This document shows, in pieces, positions 19,420 to 33,319 of a stretch of 64,000 bases of DNA. The notes beneath the pieces were generated by a model. The model saw only the letters and a list, made by a program, of their open reading frames with translations. It did not search any database and had not been told where the DNA came from. The stretch is taken from NCBI RefSeq assembly GCF_963678635.1, contig NW_026971149.1:680001-744000 (forward strand), in the 5' to 3' direction. Source of the DNA: Symsagittifera roscoffensis (lineage: Eukaryota; Xenacoelomorpha; Acoela; Convolutidae). The position numbers and the translations under genes are program-made. Numbering within the stretch: the stretch's first letter is position 1; the number at the start of each line of letters is the position of its first letter.

Positions 19420-22140
19420 GTTCAAACTCAGCCAATCATGAACTATCTCAACATCACCCCATTCTGACATCACTTCGTTATCCGATACATTGCTCACTTC
19501 AAACATATATGAAACTATAACTAAACGACCTCCAGGTCAAAAATAAGCTACATGTTCAGATTTGTCAACTGAAATAAACAAAACTCAAATGTTGTAACCC
19601 TCCCCCATCAATCAGTACGAAAATCAACAATATTATTTCAACATACACTCCAAAAATTTTCCCCAAAAAAAAATTTTGAATGAGCTTAAAGCAAAAATCA
19701 GACTCGATCATTTAGCCCAAAGTAAATTTAATTTCTGAATACCTCCAATCACCTCATAAAAAAAGACAAAACTAGGAAGCTTGTTCCTAGACCTCTAAAC
19801 CTGCCTCAATAAAAAATTGCTTATACCCATTGCCTAAAGAACCAATTCAAGTAATCCTCACAAAAATAAACGGGAACTATTTTACAACAGCTGACAAGAA
19901 CAGCGCACATAATCAAATGCCACTAGATGAACAATCACGACATTTGACAGAAACCGTTACTGGCCATCAGCAATACGAATTCAAAAAACTATTCTATGGA
20001 ATCTCCATAGGACCAGCAGCTTTTTCAGCATTAATGAGAAAAGTTTTCCGACCACTCATTCTCACCAAAAATGTTTAAAGTATTGAAAAAGATCAGCAAA
20101 AACTACTTAACGAAAACATAAAAGCAGCCCTGTGATAAATAACGGTTTTTTCTTCGGTTAAGTTCCAAGGACATTACGATTACTTTTGTAAAATCTCGCA
20201 TAAATGCAATCATAACACTTCAAACACCATCAAACAAGAAAAAAAAACCAAGAATTTCTTAGAATGCTAAACTGTTTAAGTAAATACGTATAAAAATGCA
20301 ATTATACTTAAGACCAGTTTATAAAGTTTTAGACAACAAAATAATTTTGAATGGACAACAGAACACCAAAAAACGATTTAAAGAAATAAAAACACTTACT
20401 ACTGAAAAAACTTTAAATACAATTTCAGATCCAGACCAACCATTTCATGCAGTGAGCGATAATTCAAATTTTGGCATTGGCGCAGCATTATCACAATCAT
20501 ACAATCACATCATAACGGAACAATTAAAATGAATGTTTTCTCAAAAAAATCAAGACTATTTACACAGGCAGATCTTAGACTATCTACACTTGTGAGAGAA
20601 AGTACAGCTATAACACATACTCTCTCAGAACATGAGTTTTTATTCTTTGGATCAGAACATCCAACAGTTTTAATTACAGATCAAAAACATATATTTTTCT
20701 TATTTTCCAAAAATCAAATACAAATCACCAAGTTTATAGATTTCAATTAATTCTAATTAAATTCCCAAACTTCCAAACAATTTGGACTGCAGAAAAAACC
20801 TTATCAGGACCTCTAGACTTAGACCCAAAATACACAAAAAATCAAGTTTTTATTCTACATGACCCTCTAGATAGTATACCTCTGTCAAAAACCGAAATTG
20901 AAGACATTTTTCTACCAGCCACGGAAAAAATCACCTTAGAGTTCTTACAAAAAAATCAAATTCTAGACCCAGTTAGTATACAACCTAAATCTTGGCACAA
21001 GTACAAAACAAAACCTGTAAAAGCAGATATTACAATTATAGGAAATAGGACACTTCTTAGATAATTCAGAAAAACTAATAACACAAGCATAACTGAGAAC
21101 AACGATATTTTGGAATACCAAACACCCGGAGCAAAATTACCCGGTCTTCATTTAAGTAGAAATTCATACTTCAATTACTTCAAATACAAAAGAACATGCA
21201 GGGTCAGAAAAAATCATACTCAAAATTTATACAAAATTTTACTTTCGAAACGCACCAATTTGGACTAAAGTGTTATGTAACGATTGTATAACATGTCAAT
21301 TAAACAAACCAAATCCCCAGAAGAAACAAATAGCAGAAGAACAAGACTTTAAAGGACAAAATTTATTTTTCAACCCCAGAATCTCATTTGATACAAAAGG
21401 ACCAAAATCACCATCCTCAGAATGAAACTCACATATAATGGTTATAGTCTTGGCATTAACATTTTATGTAGCCTTCAACCCTGTACCTCATTCTATTGTT
21501 TAATATACATTTTCAACACTCTATGAACACTGGATTGCAAAATTCGGATTACCAGAAATCCTTTTTAGAGATAATGGAACTGAATTATTAAATAATGAAA
21601 TCAAATTATTATGCCATCTTTACAACATTAAACATAAATCCCGAGCGTCTTATGCACCATGGACCAATGGTTCAGTCGAGGTTATGAATCGTTCACTACA
21701 AGAATACCTCAGATGTATAATAAATGGAAATGATACAAAATACACAGTATGGTCAACAGACGTAAACTTATTTCCCCTAGTCTATATTTCACATATAACA
21801 ACAAATCTAGCATTATCACGTCTATGAAATAGTTTTTGACCAAAAACCACGGAAACCAACAAAGTTTACGGCAAATTCCTCAAAAAATACACAAGGTTAT
21901 TGTCAACCTACCAAAGTACCAGTTTGTTACCCTTTACAACTACATATGCATGATGAAGATCATTTTCTTCAACTACATTCCTTAAAATTAGCCACCCGAA
22001 CATACACCGAATTGATTTTGAACAGAGAAAAAAAACACAAAAAATTTACCAGAAAATAGCTAAAAAAACTATTACAAAGAGAAAATGTTCAATCACCAGT
22101 AAATTCACGATTTTACCCCAGACACGTATTTAAAAAACGG
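19420..22140 (+). pseudogene. pol: gypsy pol remnant, copy 1 (RT, RNase H, integrase)
   Basis: The RT fingers-palm fragment is at 19830-20067 (FYGISIGPAAFSALMRKVF). The reading then jumps from LILTKNV to SIEKDQQKLLNENIKAAL, so the segment that carries YxDD is missing. RNase H pieces lie at 20296-20530 (AVSDNSNFGIGAALSQS) and 20529-20750. Integrase pieces lie at about 21110-21430 (zinc-finger half, CITCQLNKPNP) and 21430-21830 (FRDNGTELLNNEI, APWTNGSVEVMNRS). Many stops interrupt all of them, and a further integrase tail reaches about 22140. Confidence 0.85.
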
Positions 22141-22762
22141 AAAATAAGTCTTAAAACCAAATTTTTTAACAGAAAAAAATGAAAAAAAACCACCAATCCG
22201 AAAAGAACCGTTTCAAATTATTGACAAAACCCCCTGATGTAACAAAAAAACTTATTGACTCAAACAAAAAAGAAATCAATCAATATCGGAATAACTTTTA
22301 CTCAAAAGACACGCCATAAAACTCAAAAGAACACGGTTTTTACGCTTTAACACAATGACACTCCTTTACAGGACTTAAAGTTGTCCATGACAACTCAGAT
22401 GAACTAAATCAACAAAATCATGACTTGAATTTTTCAACACAGTTTTTAGATTCAAAAACTAAGTAACAAAAAACACCACACCAAAATTTTGTGGTAAGAT
22501 AAATAAACAAAAACACCAAAAGCAAAGGACTAATCGAAAGTTAGAAAAAAAAGATACCATAAGAGAACCAAAAAAATCACCGCAACAACAAACATCACGA
22601 CTCCGAAATCAACCACAAAAGGTTACAAAACTCTCAACCCACAATCTAAACTATTGAAAAAGGTTGAATTTCAAAAACACCTCTCACTTATTTAACTTTT
22701 TAAATATTTCAGAACATGAAAGTTATTCTTCTTTCCGTATTTCAAGCTACAACTCTTAACTA

Positions 22763-24060
22763 ACAGGTTCAAATTCAGCCAATCAGAAACTATCTCAACA
22801 TCACCCCATTCTGACATCACTTCAGTAGCCGATATATTGCTCACTTCAAGCATATATGAAACTATAACTAAGAGACCTCCAGGTCAAAAATAAGCTACAT
22901 GTTCATATTTGTCAATTGAAATAAACAAAACTCAATTGTTGTAACCTTCCCCTATCATTCAGTACGAAAATCACTAATATTGTTTCAACATACACTCCAA
23001 AAATTTTCCCCAAACAAAAATTTTGAATGAGCCTAAAGCAAAAATCAGACTCGATCATTTAGCCCAAAGTACATTTAATTTCTGAATACCTCCAATCACC
23101 TCATAAAAAAAGACAAAACTAGGAAGCTTGTTCCTAGGCCTCTAAACCTGCCTCAATAAAAAATTGCCTATACCCATTGCCTAAAGAACCAATTCAAGTA
23201 ATCCTCACAAAAATAAACGGGAACTATTTTACAACAGCTGACAAGAACAGCGCACATAATCAAATGCCACTAGATGAACAATCACGACATTTGACAGAAA
23301 CCGTTATTGGCCATCAGCAATACGAATTCAAAAAACTATTCTATGGAATCTCCATAGGACCAGCAGCTTTTTCAGCAATAATGAGTAAAGTTTTCCGACC
23401 ACTCATTCTCACCAAAAATGTTTAAAGTGTTGAAAAAGATCAGCAAACACTAGTTAACGAAAAGCAGCCCTGTGATAAATAACGGTTTTTTCTTACCCGT
23501 GTTAAGTTCCAAGGACATTACGATTACTTCTGTAAAATCTCGCATAAATGCAATCATAACACTTCAAACACCATCAAACAATAAAAAAATCAAGAATTTC
23601 TTAGGATGCTAAACTGTTTAAGTAAATACGTATAAAAATGCAATTACTCTTAAGACCATTTTATAAAGTTTTAGACAACAAAATAATTTTGAATGGACAA
23701 CAGAACACTAAAATCGATTTAAAGAAATAATAACACTTCCTACTGAAAAAACTTTCAATACAATTCCAGATCCAGACCAACCATTTCATGCAGTGAGCGA
23801 TAATTCAAACTTTGGCATTGGCGCAGCATTATCACAGTCATACAATCACATCATAACGGAACAATTAAAATGAATGTTTTCTCAAAAAAATCAAGACTAT
23901 TTACACAGGCAGATCTTAGGCTCTCTACACTTGTGAGAGAAAGTACAGCTATAACACATACTCTCTCAGAAGATGAGTTTTTATTTTTTGGATCAGAACA
24001 TCCAACAGTTTTAATTACAGATCAAAAACATATATTTTTTTTTATTTTCCAAAAATCAAA
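22763..24060 (+). pseudogene. pol: gypsy pol remnant, copy 2 (truncated)
   Basis: Repeats copy 1 from the pre-RT linker through RT (23177-23425) and RNase H (about 23640-24050), then breaks inside the FFIFQKSNP stretch and joins protease-linker sequence at about 24062. It lacks the YxDD block in the same way as copy 1 and has no integrase. Confidence 0.8.
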
Positions 24061-24065
24061 TCCAA

Positions 24066-27000
24066 TTTTCGAAATATTCCTTGATCCCACTCAAACAATT
24101 GAACAAAATAAATTTAAAAAAAAAACCTTTTCAGCAAACATTTCATATCACAGGTAGAAAACAGAATATTGTAGAAGTTTCATTTATTACTAAATATATA
24201 CCCACTAATAATATTCTAAATAGTAAATTACATAAAAAGGATAAATACACAAGATCAATTGACACATCACCAACATTCATTTAAAGACTTAAGAAACACC
24301 CTCCACTTTTTTCCAAAATCTACCCAATATACAACCAGGATATGTATACAAATTCTCAATAATTAGGTACATCAATACAATAATGATCAAAACAAACAAC
24401 GACTGTACATGTCAGAATTTGAATTTAAACCAATTCATATATTTTAAGTAACAATTTTTTCAATCAAGAACACAAAAAAAAGTTCAGATATTGTCCCTCT
24501 ACAAAACCCCAAACAACAATTCCCCATATAGAATAAAACTAACCCTAGGTCTATTAGGATATTGGGAAAGAAAGCAACAATTCCTTCCACAAAAGAAAAA
24601 GCATATAGAATAAATAATATATTAAAATTATTAGATATATGTCAATCAACAATCCTCAGCGTAGAACTATCAATTAATAAAATAACCAGTGAATCAAAAC
24701 GAAACACAGACAATTCTACAAAAAGGCCCTATTTTAAACCAACATAATCTGATAAAATCAATAAACAAAAACACCAAAAACAAAGGACTAATCGAAAACT
24801 AGAAGAAAAAAAATACCACAAAAACCAAAAAAAATCTCCGCAACGACAAACATGACTTCGACAAACAAACGACGCATGACTCCAAAATCATATACGAAAA
24901 GATTACAAATTTTTCAGCCCACAATCTAAAATTTTGAAAAAGGCTGAACTTCAAAAACCACTCTCAAATAATTAACAATTTAAACATTTCAGAACATGAA
25001 AGTTAATCTTCTTTCCATAATTCATGCTACCACTCTTAAATAACCAGTTCAAACTCAGCCAATCAGAAACTACCTCAACATCACCCCATTCTGACATCAC
25101 TTCGTTATCCGATACATTGCTCACTTCAAACATATATGAAACTATAACTAAAAGACCTCCAGGACAAAAATAAGGTACATGTTCAGATTTGTCAACTGAA
25201 ATAAACAAAACTCAAATGTTGTAACTCTCCCCCATTAATCAGTACAAAAATCAACAATATTGTTTCAACATACACTCCAAAAATTTTCCCCAAAGAAAAA
25301 TTTTGAATGAGCTTGAAGCAAAAATCAGACTCGATCCTTTAGCCCAAAGTACATATAATTTCTGAATACCTCCAATCACCTCATAAAAAAAGACAAAACT
25401 AGGAAGCTTGTTCCTAGACCTCTAAACCTGCCTCAATAAAAAATTGCCTATACCCATTGCCTAAAGAACCAATTCAAGTAATCCTCACAAAAATAAACGG
25501 GAACTATTTTACAACAGCTGACAAGAACAGCGCACATAATCAAATGCCACTAGTTGAACAATCACGACATTTGACAGAAACCGTTATTGGCCATCAGCAA
25601 TACGAATTCAAAAAACTATTCTATGGAATCTCCATAGGACCAGCAGCTTTTTCAGCAATAATGAGTAAAGTTTTCCGACCACTCATTCTCACCAAAAATG
25701 TTTAAAGTATTGAAAAAGATCAGCAAAAACTACTTAACGAAAACATAAAAGCAGCCCTGTGATAAATAACGGTTTTTTCTTACCCGTGTTAAGTTCCAAG
25801 GACATTACGATTCCTTTTGTAAAATCTCGCATAAATGCAATCATAACACTTCAAACACCATCAAACAAGAAAAAAAAACCAAGAATTTCTTAGATTGCTA
25901 AACTGTTTAAGTAAATACGTATAAAAATGCAATTATACTTAAGACCAGTTTATAAAGTTTTAGACAACAAAATAATTTTGAATGGACAACAGAACACCAA
26001 AAAACGATTTAAAGAAATAAAAACACTTAATACTGAAAAAACTTTAAATACAATTTCAGATCCAGACCAACCATTTCATGCAGTGAGCGATAATTCAAAT
26101 TTTGGCATTGGCGCAGCATTATCACAATCATACAATCACATCATAACGGAACAATTAAAATGAATGTTTTCAAAAAAAAAATCAAGACTATTTACACAGG
26201 CAGATCTTAGACTATCTACACTTGTGAGAGAAAGTACAGCTATAACACATACTCTCTCAGAACATGAGTTTTTATTCTTTGGATCAGAACATCCAACAGT
26301 TTTAATTACAGATCAAAAACATATATTTTTCTTATTTTCCAAAAATCAAATACAAATCACCAAGTTTATAGATTTCAATTAATTCTAATTAAATTCCCAA
26401 ACTTCCAAACAATTTGGACTGCAGAAAAAACCTTATCAGGACCTCTAGACTTAGACCCAAAATACACAAAAAATCAAGTTTTTATTCTACATGACCCTCT
26501 AGATAGTATACCTCTGTCAAAAACCGAAATTGAAGACATTTTTCTACCAGCCACGGAAAAAATCACCTTAGAATTCTTACAAAAATATCAAATTCTAGAC
26601 CCAGTTAGTATACAACCTAAATCTTGGCACAAGTACAAAACAAAACCTGTAAAAGCAGATATTACAATTATAGGAAATAGGACACTTCTTAGATACTTCA
26701 GAAAACCTAATAACACAAGCATAACTGAGAACAACAATTTTTTGGAATACCAAACACCCGGAGCAAAATTACCCGGTCTTCATTTAAGTAGAAATTCATA
26801 CTTCAATTACTTCAAATACAAAAGAACATGCAGGGTCAGAAAAAATCATACTCAAAATTTATGCAAAATTTTTACCTTCGAAACGCACCAATTTGGACTA
26901 AAGTGTTATGTAACGATTGTATAACATGTCAATTAAACAAACCAAATCCCCAGAAGAAACAAATAGCAGAAGAACAAGACTTTAAAGGACAAAATTTATT

Positions 27001-28790
27001 TTTCAACCCCAGAATCTCATTTGATACAAAAGGACCAAAATCACCATCCTCAGAATGAAACTCATATATAATGGTTATAGTCTTGGCATTTACATTTTAT
27101 GTAGCCTTCAACCCTGTACCTCATTCTATTGTTTAATATACATTTTCAACACTCTATGAACACTGGATTGCAAAATTCGGATTACCAGAAATCCTTTTTA
27201 GAGATAATGGAACTGAATTATTAAATAATGAAATCAAATTATTATGCCATTTTTACAACACTAAACATAAATCCAGAGCGTCTCATGCACCATGGACCAA
27301 TGGTTCAGTCGAGGTTATGAATCGTTCACTACAAGAATACCTCAGATGTATAATAATTGGAAATGATACAAAATACACAGTATGGTCAACAGACGTAAAC
27401 TTATTTCCCCTAGCCTATATTTCACATATAACAACAAATCTAGCATTATCACGTCTATGAAATAGTTTTTGACCAAAAACCACGGAAACCAACAAAGTTT
27501 ACGGCAAATTCCTCAAAAAATACACAAGGTTATTGTCAACCTACCAAAGTACCAGTTTGTTACCATTTACAATTATATATGCATGATGAAGATCATTTTC
27601 TTCAACTACAAACCTTAAAATTAGCCACCCGAACACACACCGAATTGATTTTGAACAGAGAAAAAAACACAAAAAATTTACCAGAAAATAGCTAGAAAAA
27701 CTTTTACAAAGAGAAAATGTTCAATCACTTGTAAATTCACGATTTTACCCCAGACACGTATTTAAAAAACGGAAAATAAGTCTTAAAACCAAAATTTTAA
27801 CAGAAAAAAATGAAAAAAAACCACCAATCCGAAAAGAACCGTTTCAAATTATTGACAAAACCCACTGATGTAACAAAAAAACTTATTTACTCAAACAAAA
27901 AAGAAATCAATCAATATCGGAATAACTTTTACTCAAAAGACACGCCATAAAACTCAAAAGAACACGGTTTTTACGCTTTAACACAATGACACTCCTTTAC
28001 AGGACTAAAAATTGTCCATGACAACTCAGATGAACTAAATCAACAAAATCATGACTTGAATTTTTCAACACAGTTTTTAGATTCAAAAACTAAGTAACAA
28101 AAAACACCACACCAAAATTTTGTGGTAAGATAAATAAACAAAAACACCAAAAGCAAAGGACTAATCGAAAGTTAGAAAAAAAAGATACCACAAGAGAACC
28201 AAAAAAATCACCGCAACGACAAACATCACGACTCCGAAATCAACCACAAAAAGGTTACAAAACTCTCAACCCACCAATCTAAACTATTGAAAAAGGTTGA
28301 ATTTCAAAAACACCTCTCACTTATTTAACTTTTTAAACATTTCAGGACATGAAACTTATTCTTCTTTCCGTATTTCATGCTACAACTCTTAACTAACAGG
28401 TTCAAATTCAGCCAATCAGAAACTATCTCAACATCACCCCATTCTGACATCACTTCATTAGCCGATATATTGCTCACTTCAAGCATATATGAAACTATAA
28501 CTAAGAGACCTCCAGGTCAAAAATAAGCTACATGTTCATATTTGTCAATTGAAATAAACAAAACTCAATTGTTGTAACCTTCCCCTATCATTCAGTACGA
28601 AAATCACTAATATTGTTTCAACATACACTCCAAAAATTTTCCCCAAACAAAAATTTTGAATGAGCCTAAAGCAAAAATCAGACTCGATCATTTAGCCCAA
28701 AGTACAGATAATTTCTGAATACCACCAATCATCATAAAAAAGAAAAACTAGGAAGCTCATTCCTGTACCTCCAAACTTGCCTCAACCAAA
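24066..28790 (+). repeat. Tandem duplication unit 2
   Basis: Same order as unit 1 from TTCCTTGATCCCACTCAAAC on. The linker at 24838-25045 is kept here but lost from the matching point of unit 1 (near 19418). Homology to the second RT copy stops near 28790, where the env-like tail starts. Confidence 0.7.
25047..27790 (+). pseudogene. pol: gypsy pol remnant, copy 3 (RT, RNase H, integrase)
   Basis: Near-identical to copy 1 over about 3.3 kb: RT 25457-25705, RNase H 25927-26382, integrase 26742-27470. It shares the loss of the YxDD block and nearly all stops, for example the TGA after GPKSPSSE near 27056 and the TGA after TTNLALSRL near 27458. This shows that decay came before duplication. Confidence 0.85.
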
Positions 28791-30090
28791 AATTGCCCAT
28801 ACCCAACTCACTTGTCGGAAATCAATCTCAATTTTCAACTCGGAAAACAAAAAGCACTTTTACGATTCCAATCATTTCTCAAATGCTTCTTTCTCAACCA
28901 TTTCGACTCCTCAAGATAAAAACTTCAAAACTTTTTTCAATCTTTTCATTTTTTTTTCAAAGTAGTACATTTTTTTATTGTAGACACCCTCGAATTATTT
29001 CTCTTTCTATTCAAAATTTTTTGCTGTTTTTTTAATTTTTATTTCCTAACCAAATCCTACCTCAAAATCTCAAAAAAATTGAATTTGACCACCTCTTCAA
29101 GTTTGATATTTCAAAATCTACCTTAACGTTTGAACAACTATTCAACAAAAAGGTATACTTCTTTTCTTAGTAATCTTGGTCACCTTTTTAGTCTCCCTAA
29201 TTTTAACAAATTGTAAAACTAAACAAAAAAAGGCAAAAGCCACCTCTGCGTTAGATACAATTTATTAAATCAATTTCATAGAAGAATACTATAAACAACA
29301 TAGATTTTATTCCTCCAAGAAATAAACTTCGACTTTTTCAAATTGCTAATGAACAACCAACACGACAATCCCCACCAACTACGACATCCCATGAACTCCC
29401 AACAAAACCAACATCTAGTCAATTAAGTCAACACCAATCATCAACACATATTTCATTTCAAGAAAATATTTACACATTTGAAGAAAGACACACATTACTA
29501 TCCGAACCTTTAATACCCGTAGTTCACCATGGTCCGTTAAGCGACCCGCAATACGAACCAACATACAACCTTTAACCTTCTCTCCAACAAAAACTTAAAA
29601 GAACAAGACACCTTTGCGAAAACCAAAATCAAACATCTGCAGTAGATAGAGAACAAAAACATCACAGACGAATTAGAAGTCTTACAACACCCAGAGTTCA
29701 GTTTAACATACCCTCATCACCATCCCCAAACTCTCTAGATCTTTCCAATAACACAATTCAAAGTACGTCACCACCATTACAAGCTATTTCACAACAAAAC
29801 ACTCCAAGAAGGCCATCGGAATAATTAGGATCAACTCCCACATCCGAACTAGTTCGTGAAAGCTTATTTAATCCCCCAACTTCCATACAACGTCTCTCAC
29901 ATTGGATGACGCAATCTTTCAAGGTGAACCAAATTTGGTAAATGACCCAATAGATATATCTTCAGACACATCATTATCACTACCAGAATCTCTATCACTA
30001 CATTCAACACCATCAACAAGTCAAAACCCAACTTTATCATTTCCACTCATTTTCCCTGCAAATTTAGACGATAGATATACGTAAAAGTAT
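28790..30090 (+). pseudogene. Env-like tail of the decayed gypsy element (tentative)
   Basis: After the last pol copy a non-pol region follows. One frame, 29152-29268, reads GILLFLVILVTFLVSLILTN, a clear membrane-spanning segment, followed by a basic KTKQKKAK tail and TAA. The segment before it (STLTFEQLF) is in another frame. The 29902-30084 frame is Ser/Pro-rich and ends DDRYT. A membrane anchor behind integrase suggests an envelope-type third gene, as in errantiviruses, but no ectodomain is recognisable. Confidence 0.4.
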
Positions 30091-30236
30091 AGCTCTACGA
30101 TTAGATTGAATTTCATTCGTAGCAGCCCCTTCCTTCTTTGGTCAACATCTTGATAGCCAGAGAATACCTAAATGGGCACTCAACAGTTTACAATACAGAC
30201 ACGACATTCACAAAGACATACAGGAACACAATAAAT

Positions 30237-33200
30237 GACTCAACTACCCTCCCTATGTCAGGTTTCTTAAATTTCTTCGCCTGTTTCTGCTTCTAAACAT
30301 CCTGTCTCTCTTGCTATTCTCATTTTTTTTTTATTATCAGGTTTTCAGTGTGGGTAAGTCCTACCCCCACTCCCCGGACAAAAATACCCTTCGACGTCCC
30401 CGTCGATCGCATACCGGATATCAAGTCGAAGTTAGAAGCCGGAATGAATAGTTGTCCTTCCTGGGCAGCCCAGGAAGGATCATCTCGTTCGGTCTTGATG
30501 TGTTTCGCGCTTTCACGATCTGCGTCATTAATCGTGACACTGGTCTCTTAAAGGTCTGATGTTATTTCGTTCAGCCCCTCCAAGACTCGCAGATTTGTGA
30601 TATCATCTCCGTAGGACTCCGATTGCTCCTCGTCGAAATCTACTTCGGGTTTCGACCTGTCCTCGATTCATTCCTGGTCGTGATCATTTACTATGTCAAT
30701 GTCTTGTGAGACTGTTATGCTTTCTAGACCCACCATTTCTTCCACTATCTTTTTCAGATCTATCCTATCTACTACAAAGTCGTCACCGTAACGGTTGTAT
30801 TTCTTTCTAGGTCTTCTCCCGTCGCCTTGTCGAATCTGCATCGTGAACGGGAGATCTGGTTCCAAACTTTTGGGAACCTCTGTTTGTTCGGGATCCTGCC
30901 AATCTTCCTCTGCATAAGGTAAGTCTTCATCATCCGCTTCGATCACCTCATTTGGATCCAGGTCCAGTGGTGTATTTGTTCCCTCCTCTACGATTTCGTT
31001 TCCATCGTTCTTCTCCCTGGCGCCTTTTTCGTTGACTTCGCAAGCAGGATCCATCATCAGATAGTCCCCTTCTTCTATGTCTGCGGGTATACACCAATCT
31101 TCAGTCGATGGATTGTGTGGCTTAATGTTCTCGTAGTGGGCCGCTCGGCCAGTACTCAGTCTATAAAAACGTCCCTCTTGGTGCACTTCTGTAATCATGG
31201 AAGGTCCCCTCCACTTCTTTAGGAGCTTTTTCGTCCCTTTCGGTGGTATAAAGTTCTGAAATACCCATACGTAGTCTCCCACCGAGTAAGCTTTTGCACC
31301 AGCCGCTTTCTTGTCGAATTTCTTTCTCTGTCTTGCCTGTGCTTGCTGAGTATTTCGTCTACACAAATCGTTCAATTCCTGTTGACATCTGATCACATCC
31401 CTCACGTAAACCTGCGGAGACGTTTTCTTTCCCTCATACTCTGGGTAGAAAAAGGTTAAGGGTAAAGTAAAGACTTCTCGTGTCCAGTCAGCATCATGTG
31501 TGGACTGACTCCGGTGGTGGAGTGTTGCGTGCTATTATAAGCTCCCATTACTTGTGGAAGATATCTTTCCCAATCGGTCATGTACATGGAACAATATACC
31601 CTCAGCATCGACACTAACGTTCTATTTTGTCTTTCCACTAAGCCATTCGTCTGAGGGTGGTATGTCGTGAGTGAGCTTGAGCAACCTGTGAGCGTCTCAT
31701 AAGCTCTTTCGTAAGCTCTCCTACGAAAGCTGTTCCATTGTCCGATTGAAACGTCATCGGACAACCATGTCTCGCTATCCACTTATTGATCACGTGGTCG
31801 CATGTCTCCTCCGCCGAGGCAGTTATGTAGGGCACGGCCTCTGCATACTTCGTGGGGTGATCTATCATGACCAGGACTTGGTTATAACCGCTGTCTGTCA
31901 TGCATATCTTCTGGTGATCTATCTGCTCCACCTCGTTGAATTCAGACGACTCAATCGATTGTAAAGGAAATCGCAATTTCCTTGGATCCTTGACCTATTG
32001 GCATGACAGGCACGCTATTACCCATTTCTCACATGCCTTTTTCATTCCAGGCCACTCAAAGCGCTTCAGGATTCTCTGATACACTTTGTCGATCCCTTGA
32101 TGGCCCGTCTGATCATGCGACCTGAATAATAGTTCTGTCTGATAGAGTTGCGGCAACACTATCGCGTCATACTTGTACAAGACTTTGTCTTCTTCTCTTC
32201 TCTTGCAAGCCACGATGCCGTCCTTGTTCAGATATAATCTCCCCTCCTTCTGCATAAAATATTGTCTCAGGATCTTAGAACTGTCTTCTTCCAGGTCACC
32301 TTTGTCTGGTGCACCATTTTCTGTCCACTTTTTCAATTTACTTGTCATGCGGTCATTTCTCTCTGCCCCTAGCAGGTCCGAGAGTCTGTATCTCGCCTTC
32401 AAATATGTCTTCATGACCCTCATTTGACAATTCATCTTATTGGGCTGGTGTGTGTCCTCCTCCATCTTTACGCACCAAATCTTCGCCAATGGTTGTGTTT
32501 CTTGTTTGAATGGTTGAAGATCAGTCCTGACTACCTCTTTTTGCGGCGACAGACCCATCGACCGCTTCGATACCGCTATTGTTTCCAAATCATCCGCTGC
32601 GTTGTCAAAGATCCTTTCACTTGGTGTGAGGTAGCGATCACTGTCAGGGACTTGGTACACTTCTCTATCCAGATCCCTTGCGCGAGTTTCCACTAGCAGT
32701 GTGTGGATCGCTAGTTCTGATGGTTCTGTTCCCGAGCTCGAGTTCCTGTCTGAGTATGTGTCCATACTTGAACTCCTGGAGCTGTCATCCATTGAAGAGT
32801 CTGTGATGGAGTCTGCACCCTCCTTCAGATCAGGTACGTACCTTCTCCGCATCCATCTAAACTCCCCGGACAAAAATTTGTTCCCTAGGTCCTGTTTCTT
32901 GTCATGGACTTTTTCATCTATCTCAGACTCCCCGGACATACTTCCTTGTCCCGGATGTTGATCTCGAACTCGCCGGTTTATCTTACCATTCGTCTCCCCG
33001 GACAAACAATCTTGATCCAGTTCTCTTTCAACCTTCTTACCTTCTCCATCTTGGTCCTCAAAGGTAACGGTTTTCGTTCGCGTATCGTTACCCTGCTCTT
33101 TCCGACCGTATGAAGTACTCACTAAGACCTCTTGGGGTATTGAGGACACCAGTTGCTGAACTATTGACCAACAATCCCTCTCGTTGTCTTTGTGTTGTCG

Positions 33201-33319
33201 TATTGACGGCATGATCTTCACCTTCCCACGTACTGTCAGTGATGCCATGGCTGCTGCCCACTCGGGGTCATCTCTGGTCACTTCTCTCTCTAACAATCCA
33301 CCAAGCATCCGCATCACTT
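30237..33319 (-). pseudogene. pol: Duplicated integrase-region fragment of the macro-domain gypsy element
   Basis: Matches 40973-44026 at high identity on the minus strand. It holds the pre-integrase linker, the HHCC finger, the DDE core (QIDHQKI, SDNGTAF, LVERQNR) and the chromodomain-like or SH3-like tail, and ends at the position just before the macro-like domain. Breaks include CAG to TAG at 31995 (Gln retained in the other copy), a one-base loss near 31666, an insertion near 31470 and a TGA-split C-terminal part. Where the other copy lost about 23 bases after LLKKWR, this copy keeps them (WRGPSMITEVHQEGRFY), so the two complement each other as references. Confidence 0.9.

Larger units (their letters stand above)
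18650..24065 (+). repeat. Tandem duplication unit 1 (~5.4 kb)
   Basis: Starts at TTCCTTGATCCCACTCAAACAAT and contains a protease-linker block, a full RT-RNase H-integrase stretch, an env-start-like and linker stretch and a second, truncated RT-RNase H copy. At 24066 the same TTCCTTGATCCC start recurs and the whole order begins again. Boundaries are good to about 20 bp. Confidence 0.7.
15655..30236 (+). mobile_element. Decayed AT-rich Ty3/gypsy retrotransposon block
   Basis: Plus-strand remnants appear in the order gag, protease, RT, RNase H, integrase, then an env-like tail, with the pol part present three times. Every reading frame is broken by many TAA, TGA and TAG codons and frameshifts. 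No LTR pair, primer binding site or target duplication could be identified. Base composition is much richer in A and T than the elements on either side. The block is an old insertion enlarged by later tandem duplication. Confidence 0.85.
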
